A program made the translations under genes and the position numbers. The notes beneath the pieces were generated by a model. That model did no database searches. It was not told where the DNA came from and saw nothing but the letters and a program-made list of their open reading frames with translations. Shown piece after piece: positions 1 to 7,063 of a DNA stretch of 15,167 bases; within the stretch, counting starts at the first letter, position 1; the number at the start of each line of letters is the position of its first letter. Source of the stretch: CAZAGD01 sp049699975 (GTDB taxonomy: Bacteria; Desulfobacterota; SM23-61); assembly GCA_049699975.1 (NCBI GenBank), contig JBNAWB010000078.1, forward strand, positions 1 to 15,167. Reading direction: 5' to 3'.

Positions 1-27
1 CACTTACAAAAATAAAAATTCCTCTAA

Positions 28-59
28 TAATCCCACCCTTCAGTGAGGGATTACTTTTT
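28..59 (+). terminator. Possible rho-independent terminator of an upstream gene
   Basis: A 7-bp stem (TAATCCC at 28-34 with GGGATTA at 47-53) is followed by CTTTTT at 54-59. This is the layout of an intrinsic terminator reading rightward. An alternative shorter stem (CCCT at 36-39 with AGGG at 46-49) competes with it. The gene it would serve is outside the window, so the call rests on structure alone. Confidence 0.45.
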
Positions 60-61
60 AA

Positions 62-90
62 TTGACAAAAATTTTAATATAGAATAAAAA
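62..90 (+). promoter_or_regulatory. Candidate sigma-70 promoter upstream of the hydrogenase operon
   Basis: A perfect TTGACA (-35) sits at 62-67, and a weak -10, TAAAAA, lies at 85-90 with 17-base spacing, in a very AT-rich stretch. Transcription would start near 97 and run through the palindromic repeat at 124-217 before reaching the small-subunit gene at 311. The -10 is poor, so this is only a candidate. Confidence 0.35.
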
Positions 91-123
91 AGTAAAGAAT
101 CAGGGGAACGGAATTTTTAGCTT

Positions 124-175
124 TTATTAATGAGAGCATTAAATAAATGACATCTGTTGTTCTTAACCCCTCACC
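124..175 (+). repeat. 52-bp direct repeat, left copy
   Basis: This 52-base stretch, from TTATTAATGAGAGCATT to the CCCCTCACC end, is identical to 15115-15166 near the other end of the window. The left copy continues into a large palindrome (167-217). The right copy diverges at its last base and is then cut off by the window end. It is probably part of an interspersed intergenic element. Confidence 0.85.
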
Positions 176-217
176 CTAACCCTCTCCCCACGCATGGGGA
201 GAGGGGAGGGTGAGGGG
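167..217. repeat. Large GC-rich palindromic repeat
   Basis: The left arm (167-189, starting CCCCTCACCCT) and right arm (196-217, ending AGGGTGAGGGG) pair as two perfect helices of 10 and 11 bp, separated by a small internal loop (AA against G). The apical loop is ACGCAT (190-195). Palindromes of this CCCTCACCC/GGGTGAGGG type are common interspersed intergenic elements in bacteria. As RNA it would form a very stable hairpin in the hydrogenase 5' leader. It has no T-tract, so it is not a canonical terminator. Confidence 0.8.
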
Positions 218-310
218 AATGAGTGTAAATATTTAATCGCTCCGAGTAATAACATCATCTCAAAACTCTTTTATAAGTTCCTTATTTTAAATTCAAAAAG
301 GAGAGCAGAT

Positions 311-1420
311 ATGGTGGAAAATTCTATTGCTGAAGGTTTAGAAAAAAGAGGCGTATCCCGTCGAGATTTTCTAAAATTCTGTACAACCATGGCAGCCACT
401 CTTGCTTTGCCGGCCTCCTTTGGGCCAAAGATAGCTGAGGCTTTAGAAAAGAAAACCAAGCCAGCGGTAATCTGGTTAGAATTTTCAGATTGTGCTGGAG
501 ATACCGAGTCTATTCTGCGCGCTACCAAACCCACCATTTCGGAAATTGTCCTGGATATAATTTCTTTGGAATATCACGAAACAATCATGGCGCCCTCGGG
601 AGGATTAGCTGAAAAATCAAAGAAAGATGTCTTGAAAACCCAAAAAGGAAAATATATCGCCATTGTTGAAGGAGCTATTCCCATAAAAGATGGAGGAATA
701 TACTGCACTATCGGCGGGCACACGGCTTTGGAAATTGCTAAAGAAGTATGTGGAAATTCTCTGGTTACTTTAGCCGTTGGTTCTTGTGCCTCTTGGGGTG
801 GCGTACCCAGCGCCTCCCCCAACCCAACCGGATGTGTGGGGGTTAAAGAAGCTGTTCCGCAAGCAAAAGTGATTAATTTGCCCGGATGCCCTGTAAATGT
901 AGAAAATATCACGGCCACTTTAGTGCATTTCTTAGTTTTCGGCTCTTTACCTTCCTTAGATACTTTTCATCGTCCCCTTTTTGCTTATGGAAAGAGAATT
1001 CACGATAATTGCGAAAGGCGGCCTCATTTTGATGCCGGTCAATTTGTTAGAAAATGGGGCGACGAAGGCCATCGTTTAGGCTGGTGTCTATATGAGATGG
1101 GTTGCAAAGGACCTCAAGCCTATTATAATTGCCCCACTGTTAAGTATAACGAAGGAACAAGTTGGCCGGTGCAAGCTGGTCATCCTTGTTTTGCCTGCGC
1201 GGCTGAAAATAATTGGGATGTAATGGGCCCTATATATTCTCGCCTTCCAGATGTTCCTGGAGCAGGCTATCAGGTCACAGCAGATAAAGTTGGTCTGGGT
1301 TTAGCTATTGCCACTGGGGCAGGCATCGCTGCCCATGCCATCGTCAAAGGAATACAAGCTACAGCTTCCAAAGAAGTTTTTAAACCTAAAGAAAAAGAAG
1401 AAGAGAAGAAAGGAGAGTAA
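311..1420 (+). CDS. hyaA: Periplasmic membrane-bound [NiFe] hydrogenase (group 1), small subunit precursor
   Basis: This is the electron-transfer subunit of an uptake hydrogenase, carrying three Fe-S clusters from the active site toward cytochrome b. The start at 311 is preferred because AAGGAG at 298-303 lies 7 bases upstream; upstream in-frame sequence only reads through the palindromic repeat. The product is 369 aa. A twin-arginine signal is visible (SRRDFLKF, residues 16-23), followed by a hydrophobic stretch. Proximal-cluster cysteines are C61 and those in GSCASWGG and NLPGCP, but the expected second Cys of CxxC is Asp64 (DCAGDTES). The distal motif HDNC...GWCLYEMGC and the medial motif NCPT...HPCFAC are intact. 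A C-terminal hydrophobic helix (VGLGLAIATGAGIAAHAIV) is the usual membrane anchor, followed by a lysine/glutamate-rich tail. The large-subunit gene starts 3 bases after the stop. The hyaA/hynB/hybO naming is approximate. Confidence 0.95.
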   Translation: MVENSIAEGLEKRGVSRRDFLKFCTTMAATLALPASFGPKIAEALEKKTKPAVIWLEFSDCAGDTESILRATKPTISEIVLDIISLEYHETIMAPSGGLAEKSKKDVLKTQKGKYIAIVEGAIPIKDGGIYCTIGGHTALEIAKEVCGNSLVTLAVGSCASWGGVPSASPNPTGCVGVKEAVPQAKVINLPGCPVNVENITATLVHFLVFGSLPSLDTFHRPLFAYGKRIHDNCERRPHFDAGQFVRKWGDEGHRLGWCLYEMGCKGPQAYYNCPTVKYNEGTSWPVQAGHPCFACAAENNWDVMGPIYSRLPDVPGAGYQVTADKVGLGLAIATGAGIAAHAIVKGIQATASKEVFKPKEKEEEKKGE

Positions 1421-1423
1421 GAA

Positions 1424-3133
1424 ATGCCTAAAATAGCCATTGATCCCATTACCCGCATCGAAGGTCATTTAAGGATTGAAGCACAAGTAGAAGGAGGAAA
1501 AGTAGTTGATGCCTGGGCTGCTGGTACCATGTGGCGAGGGATCGAGCTGATCGTCAAAGATCGAGATCCCCGGGAGGTATGGGCTTTACTTTCCCGGATA
1601 TGAGGGGTCTGAACAACGGTTCACTCCACCAGCTCCGTGAGAGCTGTCGAAAACGCTTTAGGAATTAGTATTCCGGATAATGCGCGCATTATTCGGAATT
1701 TAATATCTGGCATTCAATACGTTCAAGACCATGTGATTCATTTTTATCATCTCCACGCTCTTGATTGGGTCGATGTCGTCAGTGCCTTGAAAGCCGATCC
1801 TGCTAAAACGGCTTCGCTGGCCCAATCTATTTCAGATTGGCCTAATTCTTCACCCAGTCATTTTCGGGCCATCCAAAGTAAGGTTAAAACGCTCGTAGAG
1901 AGTGGCCAATTGGGAATTTTTGCCAATGGCTATTGGGGTCATCCTGCTTATAAGTTACCTCCTGAAGCTAATCTTATGGCTGTAGCCCATTATCTCGAAG
2001 CTTTGGACTGGCAAAGAGATGTTATTCGCCTGCAAGCCCTCTTAGGCGCCAAGAATCCTCATCCGCAAACTTTTTTGGTTGGCGGAATGTCTATCCCTAT
2101 TGATCCAAACAGCCAGAATGCTCTAAATGCCGGCAGTTTAGCCTTTATGCAAGGATTGGCCAAGAAAGCTTTAGATTTTGTGCAAAAAGTTTATATTCCT
2201 GACCTTCTGGCCGTAGCTTCTTTTTATAAAGAATGGGTCAAGATCGGGGGAGGAGTGGGCAATTTCCTTTCTTATGGAGAATTCCCCAATGATAATAAAA
2301 GCAATACGCCCAACTGCTGGTTACCACCTGGTTTTATTCGGCAGAAGAATTTAAGCAAAGTGGAGCCAGTTGACCATAAAAAAGTCACCGAGGATGTAGC
2401 CCGAGCCTGGTATAAATACAGCGATGGAGACGGGAAAGCCAAACACCCTTGGGATGGTGAGACTGTGCCAAATTATACTGGGCCAAAACCGCCGTATGAA
2501 TTTTTAGAAACGGATAAGAAATATTCATGGGTAAAAAGCATTCGCTACGATGGGCTTCCTACCGAAGTCGGTCCTCTTTCGCGGATGTTAGTGGCATATG
2601 CTTTAGGGCACAAGAGAATTAAAGAGGTCGTGGATTTCGTTTTAAACAAATTACAAGTAGGGCCAGAAGCTCTCTTTTCCACCTTAGGCCGGACCGCTGC
2701 CCGGGGGGTGGAGACCCTGGTGACCGCAGAGATGCTCCCAGTTTGGATTGGGGAATTAGCTGAGAGAATAAAAGCGGGAGACCTGCGGATTCACAATGGA
2801 GAGAAATGGGATCCTGCTACCTGGCCCAAAGAAGCACGTGGTTATGGCTTCCATGAAGCTCCCCGCGGATCTCTTTGCCACTGGGTGATTATAAAAGATA
2901 AGAAAGTCGCTAACTATCAATGCGTAGTTCCAGGGGGGTGGAATTCTTCTCCGCGAGATGCAAAAGGCCAGAGAGGCCCTTACGAAGAAGCTTTAATAAA
3001 CACGCCTTTGGCCGATCCCAATCGACCTTTGGAGATTTTAAGGACCATCCATTCTTTTGATCCTTGTATGGCTTGTGCTATTCACTTAGTGGATGGCCAC
3101 CGGCGTGAACTGATAAGAGTGCGGGCTCTATAG
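1424..3133 (+). CDS. hyaB: [NiFe] hydrogenase large subunit with two in-frame UGA codons (predicted UxxU selenoprotein)
   Basis: This is the catalytic subunit for H2 oxidation at a Ni-Fe site. The frame runs from ATG at 1424 (RBS AGGAG at 1411-1415) to TAG at 3131-3133, giving 569 codons, a normal length for the family. It is interrupted only by TGA at codons 60 (1601-1603) and 63 (1610-1612). The residues read RI-U-GV-U-TTVH, where the family has RICGVCTxVH, so both UGAs replace the N-terminal metal-binding cysteines. Sequence on both sides is well conserved and in the same frame: RIEGH (11-15) with Glu13, SSVRAVENALGI, ARGVETL, APRGSL, and the C-terminal SFDPCMACAIH with Cys548, Cys551 and His554. 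A 15-residue tail after His554 would be removed by the maturation protease. A SECIS-like hairpin lies at 1630-1646. A simple gene caller would split this gene and report only 1637-3133. A nonsense pseudogene is the alternative, but both changes falling exactly on ligand cysteines argues strongly for selenocysteine. Confidence 0.9.
1601..1612 (+). other. Two recoded UGA (selenocysteine) codons, UxxU
   Basis: The bases TGA GGG GTC TGA encode Sec-Gly-Val-Sec if recoded. They align with the Cys-Gly-Val-Cys of the L1 motif, whose first Cys is a terminal Ni ligand and whose second bridges Ni and Fe in standard [NiFe] hydrogenases (Cys65 and Cys68 in Desulfovibrio gigas numbering). Each TGA is a single base from TGC or TGT. 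Other genes in the window stop with TGA, so the codon is not globally reassigned. Confidence 0.85.
1630..1646 (+). promoter_or_regulatory. Candidate bacterial SECIS element
   Basis: CAGCTC (1630-1635) pairs perfectly with GAGCTG (1641-1646) around the 5-base loop CGTGA (1636-1640). The loop has G as its second base, followed by U, the feature recognised by SelB in known bacterial SECIS hairpins. The loop begins 23 bases after the second UGA and 32 after the first, both within the spacing I recall for bacterial elements. The hairpin is inside the coding sequence, where it encodes part of TSSVRAV, as bacterial SECIS elements are. Confidence 0.75.
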
Positions 3134-3143
3134 GAGGATAAAA

Positions 3144-3791
3144 ATGATCAAAAGGGTATATGTCTGGGAATGGCCAGTGCGCCTTACCCATTGGTTGAAT
3201 GTTTTTTGTATAATCATCCTCTCCATTACCGGATTTTATATAGGGCATCCCTTTCTGCCCGCCCCTTTTACTGATCAGATTCCCGTTATGGCGATCATGC
3301 GGTTTATTCATTTTCTGGCAGCCTACGCTTTTACCATGAGCTTTTTCATCCGCATCTACTGGACTTTTGCGGGGAATGAGTATGCCAATTTGGGAGAATT
3401 TATCCCTTTCTCCAGGAAAGTATGGAAGGAGATGTGGGGGGACATCAAATTTTACCTGTTCCTCCAAAAAGAACATCCCCATAGACCTGGGCATCATACC
3501 TTGGCTGGTGTAACTTATGTGCTTCTCTTTTTCTTTTTCCATTTTGAAATCGTTACCGGTTTCGCTCTCTATTCCCAGAGCCACCACGGTTTCATTTCCA
3601 CCATAATGGGCGGTTGGATCCTTAATTATATTTCAGCCCAGACTATTCGCCTTTACCATCATTTGATAATGTGGCTGGGGATCGTCTTTGCCATGGCCCA
3701 TATATATATAGGCTGGTATAATGATATTGTGGATCGCAACTCCATTATCAGCTCTATTTTCTCCGGCTATAAAACTCTTGATGTGGAATAG
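3144..3791 (+). CDS. hyaC: Hydrogenase di-heme cytochrome b subunit (HyaC/CybH family)
   Basis: This integral membrane subunit anchors the periplasmic hydrogenase and passes electrons from the small subunit to the quinone pool. It has 215 residues, a usual length, with a start supported by GGAGG ten bases after the large-subunit stop. About four hydrophobic helices are visible. Candidate heme-ligating histidines are His16 (RLTHW), His56 (RFIHFL), His172/173 (LYHHLIMW) and His186 (AMAHIYIGWY), matching the family pattern of four axial ligands for two b hemes. The end overlaps the protease gene by 11 bases, indicating translational coupling. Confidence 0.95.
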   Translation: MIKRVYVWEWPVRLTHWLNVFCIIILSITGFYIGHPFLPAPFTDQIPVMAIMRFIHFLAAYAFTMSFFIRIYWTFAGNEYANLGEFIPFSRKVWKEMWGDIKFYLFLQKEHPHRPGHHTLAGVTYVLLFFFFHFEIVTGFALYSQSHHGFISTIMGGWILNYISAQTIRLYHHLIMWLGIVFAMAHIYIGWYNDIVDRNSIISSIFSGYKTLDVE

Positions 3792-4287
3792 AATAGCAAT
3801 CATTGGCTTAGGCAATCTTCTTTTAAGCGACGAGGGAATAGGAGTTCATGTTGTCTCGGAGCTACAAAAAGAATATGATCTTCCGGAAGAATTATCCGTC
3901 ATCGACGGAGGCACTTTAGGACTCGATCTCCTGCCCATAATTGAAGGTAAAGAGAAGATTATTTTTATTGATGCCACTGACCTGCAAAAGGAACCCGGAA
4001 CCATAGCCATAATTGAAGACGAAAACTTACCTTCCTTCTTAGCACCGAAGCTCTCTTTGCATCATGTGGGATTGGCTGATCTCCTCTTTGCTTCAACCTT
4101 TCAGGGAAATAGACCAGCCAAAGTCATCTTGATGGGCATTCAGCCGGCGAAGTTGGAAGTAGGGTTATCTCTATCAGAAACTTTAACTAAAAAAATGCCA
4201 GAATTCCTTGAGGTCATCATCAAAAAGCTGCGGGAATGGAATATAGAAATCAAAAAAAAAGCCAAAGGAGTCATCTCTTGTGCTTAG
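3781..4287 (+). CDS. hyaD: Hydrogenase maturation endopeptidase (HyaD/HybD family)
   Basis: This Ni-dependent protease trims the C-terminal tail of the large subunit after nickel insertion, here predicted to cut after His554 of DPCMACAIH. The chosen start, ATG at 3781, gives 168 residues beginning MWNRIAIIGLGN, the canonical N-terminus. The candidate nickel-binding residues of the family are visible: Glu18 (LSDEGIG), Asp64 (IFIDATD) and His94 (LSLHHVG). The gene overlaps the cytochrome gene by 11 bases and the hypC gene by 10. If the large subunit carries two selenocysteines, this protease would have to recognise a Se-containing site. Confidence 0.93.
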   Translation: MWNRIAIIGLGNLLLSDEGIGVHVVSELQKEYDLPEELSVIDGGTLGLDLLPIIEGKEKIIFIDATDLQKEPGTIAIIEDENLPSFLAPKLSLHHVGLADLLFASTFQGNRPAKVILMGIQPAKLEVGLSLSETLTKKMPEFLEVIIKKLREWNIEIKKKAKGVISCA

Positions 4288-4517
4288 CAATTCCTTCTGA
4301 AATAGTGGAAATAAAAGAAAAAATGGCTACAGTTAGCGTCTCCGGAGTGCAGAGACAAGTAAGCTTAATTCTCCTGCCGGAAGAGGTAGAGATCGGAGAT
4401 TATGTCTTGGTTCATGCCGGTTTTGCTATCCAAAAAATTGATCGCCAAGCTGCTGAAGAAGCATTAAAATTTATAGATGAGCTTCTAAAACAAGAGGATT
4501 TGGCGCATACTTTATAA
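4278..4517 (+). CDS. hypC: Hydrogenase assembly chaperone HypC/HybG, TTG start
   Basis: HypC carries the Fe(CN)2CO group with HypD and delivers it to the large-subunit precursor. The protein begins (M)CLAIPSEIVEI, and Cys2 is the essential residue of the family. No ATG gives this N-terminus. The start is TTG at 4278, with AAAGGAG at 4264-4270 seven bases upstream. An upstream ATG at 4236 would add 14 residues and bury Cys2, so it is rejected. The product is 79 residues, typical of the family. The start overlaps the end of the protease gene by 10 bases. Confidence 0.92.
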   Translation: MCLAIPSEIVEIKEKMATVSVSGVQRQVSLILLPEEVEIGDYVLVHAGFAIQKIDRQAAEEALKFIDELLKQEDLAHTL

Positions 4518-4540
4518 AAGGTGAGAGCGAAAAATATATA

Positions 4541-4885
4541 ATGCATGAAGTCTCTCTGGCCATTGGCCTTTTGCAATTAGCAGAAGAGACCTGCCGTACG
4601 CATGGCTACAAATCAATAGAATCAATCAAAGTGCGCCTTGGTCGAGCTTCTGGAGTTCACGCTGATTCTCTTTCTTTTGCCTTAGAAGCGTTAAAGAAGG
4701 GCACGCTGGCTGAGAAAGCTAATTTTATCTTGGATCTAATACCTCTCGGTGGATTCTGCCAAGATTGTGGCCAAAATTTTGAAACAGAAGAGACTTATGT
4801 TTTTTATTGCCCCTTTTGTAACTCTTCTTCTATTTCAATTTGCCAAGGGAAAGAGCTCCAAATTGCCGAAATTGAAGTAGCTTAG
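4541..4885 (+). CDS. hypA: Hydrogenase nickel incorporation protein HypA
   Basis: HypA helps insert nickel into the large subunit, working with HypB. The 114 residues start with the invariant MHE, in which His2 binds nickel. A zinc site is visible as two CxxC pairs, Cys73/Cys76 (CQDC) and Cys90/Cys93 (CPFC). It is the last gene of the operon, 23 bases after hypC, with a weak RBS. Genes for HypB, HypD, HypE and HypF are not in the window and must lie elsewhere. Confidence 0.95.
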   Translation: MHEVSLAIGLLQLAEETCRTHGYKSIESIKVRLGRASGVHADSLSFALEALKKGTLAEKANFILDLIPLGGFCQDCGQNFETEETYVFYCPFCNSSSISICQGKELQIAEIEVA

Positions 4886-4931
4886 TTAAAATCTTTTTCT
4901 GGACCAGAAGCCTTGTAGATCTTCTTGATTA

Positions 4932-5588
4932 TTATCTCCTCTTGGGCCTTCTTTCTGGGAGCTGGGGCATCTCGAATTTCTGGGGTGTTTCCGTAATCAA
5001 AGTCTTTGCTCCCGTGCCATAACCGATAAGAACCATCTCCAAATCCTTGGATTGAGACTTAACCATTCCATAGGGTGAAACTCCTTTATGCACCCATAAA
5101 TCAACTATTCCTTCAGCGTCTTGGTATTGCAAGTGTTGGGCTTTAAAAGTTCCCGCAGGAACTTTAATCGTCTCTGTTCCCTTATTGATCATTTTCCCTT
5201 TGGGTTCTGGTCCTTGCTGAGCCATAGGCATCATACCTACAGGCATTTCCATAGCTGGTTCATTTCCCTGTTTAAAAATCATCCTTTTTACATTTTTTTG
5301 GTCATTAGGGTTTCCAGAAACGAGCATCTTACTTATTATCTTACCTTCTCTTCCACCTTCTGTTACGGTTTCGTACCAGTAGGCGTCCCCTTCTTTTCCT
5401 ACAATGGCCATCTTCATTTTTACTGGTTTTTCGCCCTTAGCGCTCATCTGATATTCAGACCAACCGCCTACTACCGGATTAAACTCAGCATAAAATTTAG
5501 GCCCGGGGGTTGGTCCCATTTGCGGATGAGCAAAACTTCCCAGACCAAGGATAAATAAAATAGAAAAAAAACTGGCCAGAATTTTCAT
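4932..5588 (-). CDS. Secreted protein of unknown function with Met-rich patch
   Basis: I do not recognise a named family. The 218-residue product starts with a clear Sec signal peptide (MKILASFFSILFILGLGSFA, probable cleavage near residue 20), so it is exported. The RBS AAGGAGG lies just upstream. The body alternates short beta-like segments, and a segment near residues 138-150 (GTETIKVPAGTFKA) resembles the VPAGTF motif of periplasmic DUF3108-like beta-barrel proteins; that link is inference. Residues 113-122 (MEMPVGMMPM) are strikingly Met-rich and could bind a soft metal. The C-terminus is basic (RRPKRR). The gene converges on hypA with only 46 bases between stops. Confidence 0.75.
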   Translation of the reverse strand: MKILASFFSILFILGLGSFAHPQMGPTPGPKFYAEFNPVVGGWSEYQMSAKGEKPVKMKMAIVGKEGDAYWYETVTEGGREGKIISKMLVSGNPNDQKNVKRMIFKQGNEPAMEMPVGMMPMAQQGPEPKGKMINKGTETIKVPAGTFKAQHLQYQDAEGIVDLWVHKGVSPYGMVKSQSKDLEMVLIGYGTGAKTLITETPQKFEMPQLPERRPKRR

Positions 5589-5612
5589 AAAACCTTCCTC
5601 CTTATCATTTTT

Positions 5613-5624
5613 TTAGCCGGCTAA
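5613..5624. promoter_or_regulatory. Operator-like 12-bp palindrome upstream of the secreted-protein gene
   Basis: TTAGCCGGCTAA is a perfect 12-base palindrome in an otherwise AT-rich leader, 25-36 bases upstream of the start codon on the minus strand. Position and symmetry suit a regulator-binding site, but no regulator is encoded nearby. Confidence 0.3.
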
Positions 5625-5668
5625 TTTTATTAATAAGAGCAAATTATTTTTTATACCACAAATTATGA

Positions 5669-5751
5669 GTCATTGCGAGGAGCCCGCACTTGATGCGGGT
5701 GACGAAGCAATCTCAAAGCGAGATGGTCACGCCCTTCGGGCTCGCCATGAC
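5669..5751. repeat. Palindromic interspersed repeat (GTCATTGCGAG family)
   Basis: The ends are inverted repeats, GTCATTGCGAG at 5669-5679 and CTCGCCATGAC at 5741-5751, with one mismatch. Between them lie three smaller hairpins: CCCGCA/TGCGGG (5683-5699), ATCTC/GAGAT (5710-5724) and GCCC/GGGC (5731-5741). This matches a well-known kind of multi-hairpin intergenic repeat with a GACGAAGCAATCTC core. It is non-coding; the 103-codon open frame running through it is spurious. Confidence 0.8.
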
Positions 5752-5896
5752 AGCTTTTCTATGAAAAAGAGTAAAATATTTGATGCGCTCATTAATAATT
5801 TACCCATTCGAGCCCGAAATGGCAAATATTTTTTGTTTGCCTGGCAACATTTTCTGGGCGATCCCTTTCCCCAAAGGGAAGCACGGCTTAGTTTTA
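5752..5896. other. Gene-free stretch between repeat and dehydrogenase gene
   Basis: I see no credible gene here. The stretch is AT-rich. Its one structure is a perfect 7-bp hairpin, TCCCTTT (5862-5868) with AAAGGGA (5873-5879) around CCCC, lying 18-35 bases beyond the stop of the minus-strand dehydrogenase gene. It may help end that transcript, but it lacks a following T-tract on the minus strand. Confidence 0.4.
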
Positions 5897-6880
5897 TTAT
5901 TTACTGTTTTTTAATACCTCTGGATTTAAAACATTTTCGGGAATTTTTCCAGAAAAATAAGCTATTATTTTCTTAACTGTCTCCATGGCCATGGCCAGAG
6001 AAGCTTCTCTGCTCAATCCGGCACTATGGGGAGTGCAAACCACATTCTCCAGCTCAATTAATGCGCGGAATTTAGGTGGTTCTTCTTTATAAACATCCAA
6101 GCCTGCTCCAGCTATCCATCCTTGCGTGAGAGCCTTATACAAAGCCTGCTCATCAACCACTTCCCCGCGGGCAGTATTAATCAGAAAGGCCGAGGGTTTC
6201 ATTAAGCGCAGTCGTTCTTCGCCAATCATCATGCGGGTAGAATCATCAAGGGGAACATGCAGCGTAACAAAATCAGCCATCTGCAGTAATTCTTCCTTGG
6301 AATAATAAGGAATGTTATACTTCTGCCTAAATTCTGGGTAATCCACAATGTCATTGGCAATTACCTTAACTTCGAACCCTTGCAGCCGCTGAGTTACTTT
6401 TTTTCCTATATTCCCCAAACCAATGATGCCTACAGTCTTGCGAAAAAGATCTACACCCCCACCGCGATTATAAAGACCCCGCCTCATTTCCCGATCTTTT
6501 TTTGCAATTAAGCGACAAGCCGCCAGCATCAAGCCAATAGTCATATCAGCCACAGAATGGGCATTAGCCCCAGGGTTATTAGTAACCACCACTCCTTTTT
6601 CTGTGGCTGCTTTTAAGTCGGTCCCTTCAAAGCCGGCACTGCGAATAGCAATCATCTTTAACCGATCGGCACTTTCTATAATCTTTCGTGTTGCCGGAAA
6701 CATGGCCGTGACCACAAGCACATCGGCCCCTTGAATCTCCCGACAAATCTCCTCTTCTTGAGCCAGGGAAACACGATCATAATCCTTCTCTTCTACTTCA
6801 AAGCCTGCTTCTTGGAGAATCTTAATGGGTTCGCGAGATACTTCCGCAAATTTTTTGGTCATAATTAATACTTTGGGCAT
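5897..6880 (-). CDS. NAD-dependent D-2-hydroxyacid dehydrogenase (phosphoglycerate dehydrogenase-like)
   Basis: The 327-residue protein interconverts a D-2-hydroxy acid and its 2-oxo acid in the cytoplasm. Family signatures are present: nucleotide-binding GLGNIG (154-159), Asp177 at the end of the second beta strand favouring NAD over NADP, and the catalytic triad Arg238 (NTARGEVVDE), Glu267 (YKEEPP) and His285 (TPHSAG). Length is that of the single-module members, without the ACT or regulatory domains of SerA. The RBS GAGGAG lies upstream. It is divergent from the 2-oxoacid cluster starting at 7250, which suggests a 2-hydroxy/2-oxo acid substrate shared with that cluster. Substrate (glycerate, lactate, glyoxylate or a branched acid) cannot be told from sequence. 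Confidence 0.9.
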   Translation of the reverse strand: MPKVLIMTKKFAEVSREPIKILQEAGFEVEEKDYDRVSLAQEEEICREIQGADVLVVTAMFPATRKIIESADRLKMIAIRSAGFEGTDLKAATEKGVVVTNNPGANAHSVADMTIGLMLAACRLIAKKDREMRRGLYNRGGGVDLFRKTVGIIGLGNIGKKVTQRLQGFEVKVIANDIVDYPEFRQKYNIPYYSKEELLQMADFVTLHVPLDDSTRMMIGEERLRLMKPSAFLINTARGEVVDEQALYKALTQGWIAGAGLDVYKEEPPKFRALIELENVVCTPHSAGLSREASLAMAMETVKKIIAYFSGKIPENVLNPEVLKNSK

Positions 6881-7063
6881 AATGATTTTTCTCCTCTTAA
6901 CTCCCCATGTTTATTAATACCCATCCCTTAGGGTATCTTTAACATATCTTATCTAAAAAATAAATATTTTAATGCCCCAAAATAAATTTATTTAGGTCTT
7001 TTAAAGTGATTATCACGTCTTGCATAAAAAGCAAAGTCTTTCTTAGAGTAATCCCCGCTTCGA

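Noticed and set aside
194..310. N-terminal extension of the small subunit from ATG 194
   Set aside because: It would translate half of a palindromic repeat, has no RBS, and places the Tat signal too far inside; ATG 311 has AAGGAG at ideal spacing.
1601..1612. Genome-wide reassignment of TGA
   Set aside because: TGA ends at least four complete genes in the window (8012-8014, 12245-12247, 13330-13332, 13883-13885) at family-typical lengths.
1424..1636. Large-subunit gene as a pseudogene or a shorter gene starting at GTG 1637
   Set aside because: The frame is the same on both sides, the upstream part carries the conserved RIEGH start with its own RBS, and the only interruptions are two TGAs on ligand cysteines next to a SECIS-like hairpin.
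3078..3587. 169-codon minus-strand frame over the cytochrome b gene
   Set aside because: It is an antisense shadow of a well-supported gene, with no recognisable protein features.
4236..4277. HypC start at ATG 4236
   Set aside because: It would bury the essential Cys2; the TTG at 4278 has a perfectly placed RBS.
4886..4931. Terminator between hypA and the convergent secreted-protein gene
   Set aside because: Only a weak 5-bp AGAAG/CTTCT stem is present and no proper T-tract follows.
5665..5976. 103-codon open frame on the + strand
   Set aside because: It runs through the multi-hairpin repeat and into the end of the dehydrogenase gene, with no RBS or family signature.
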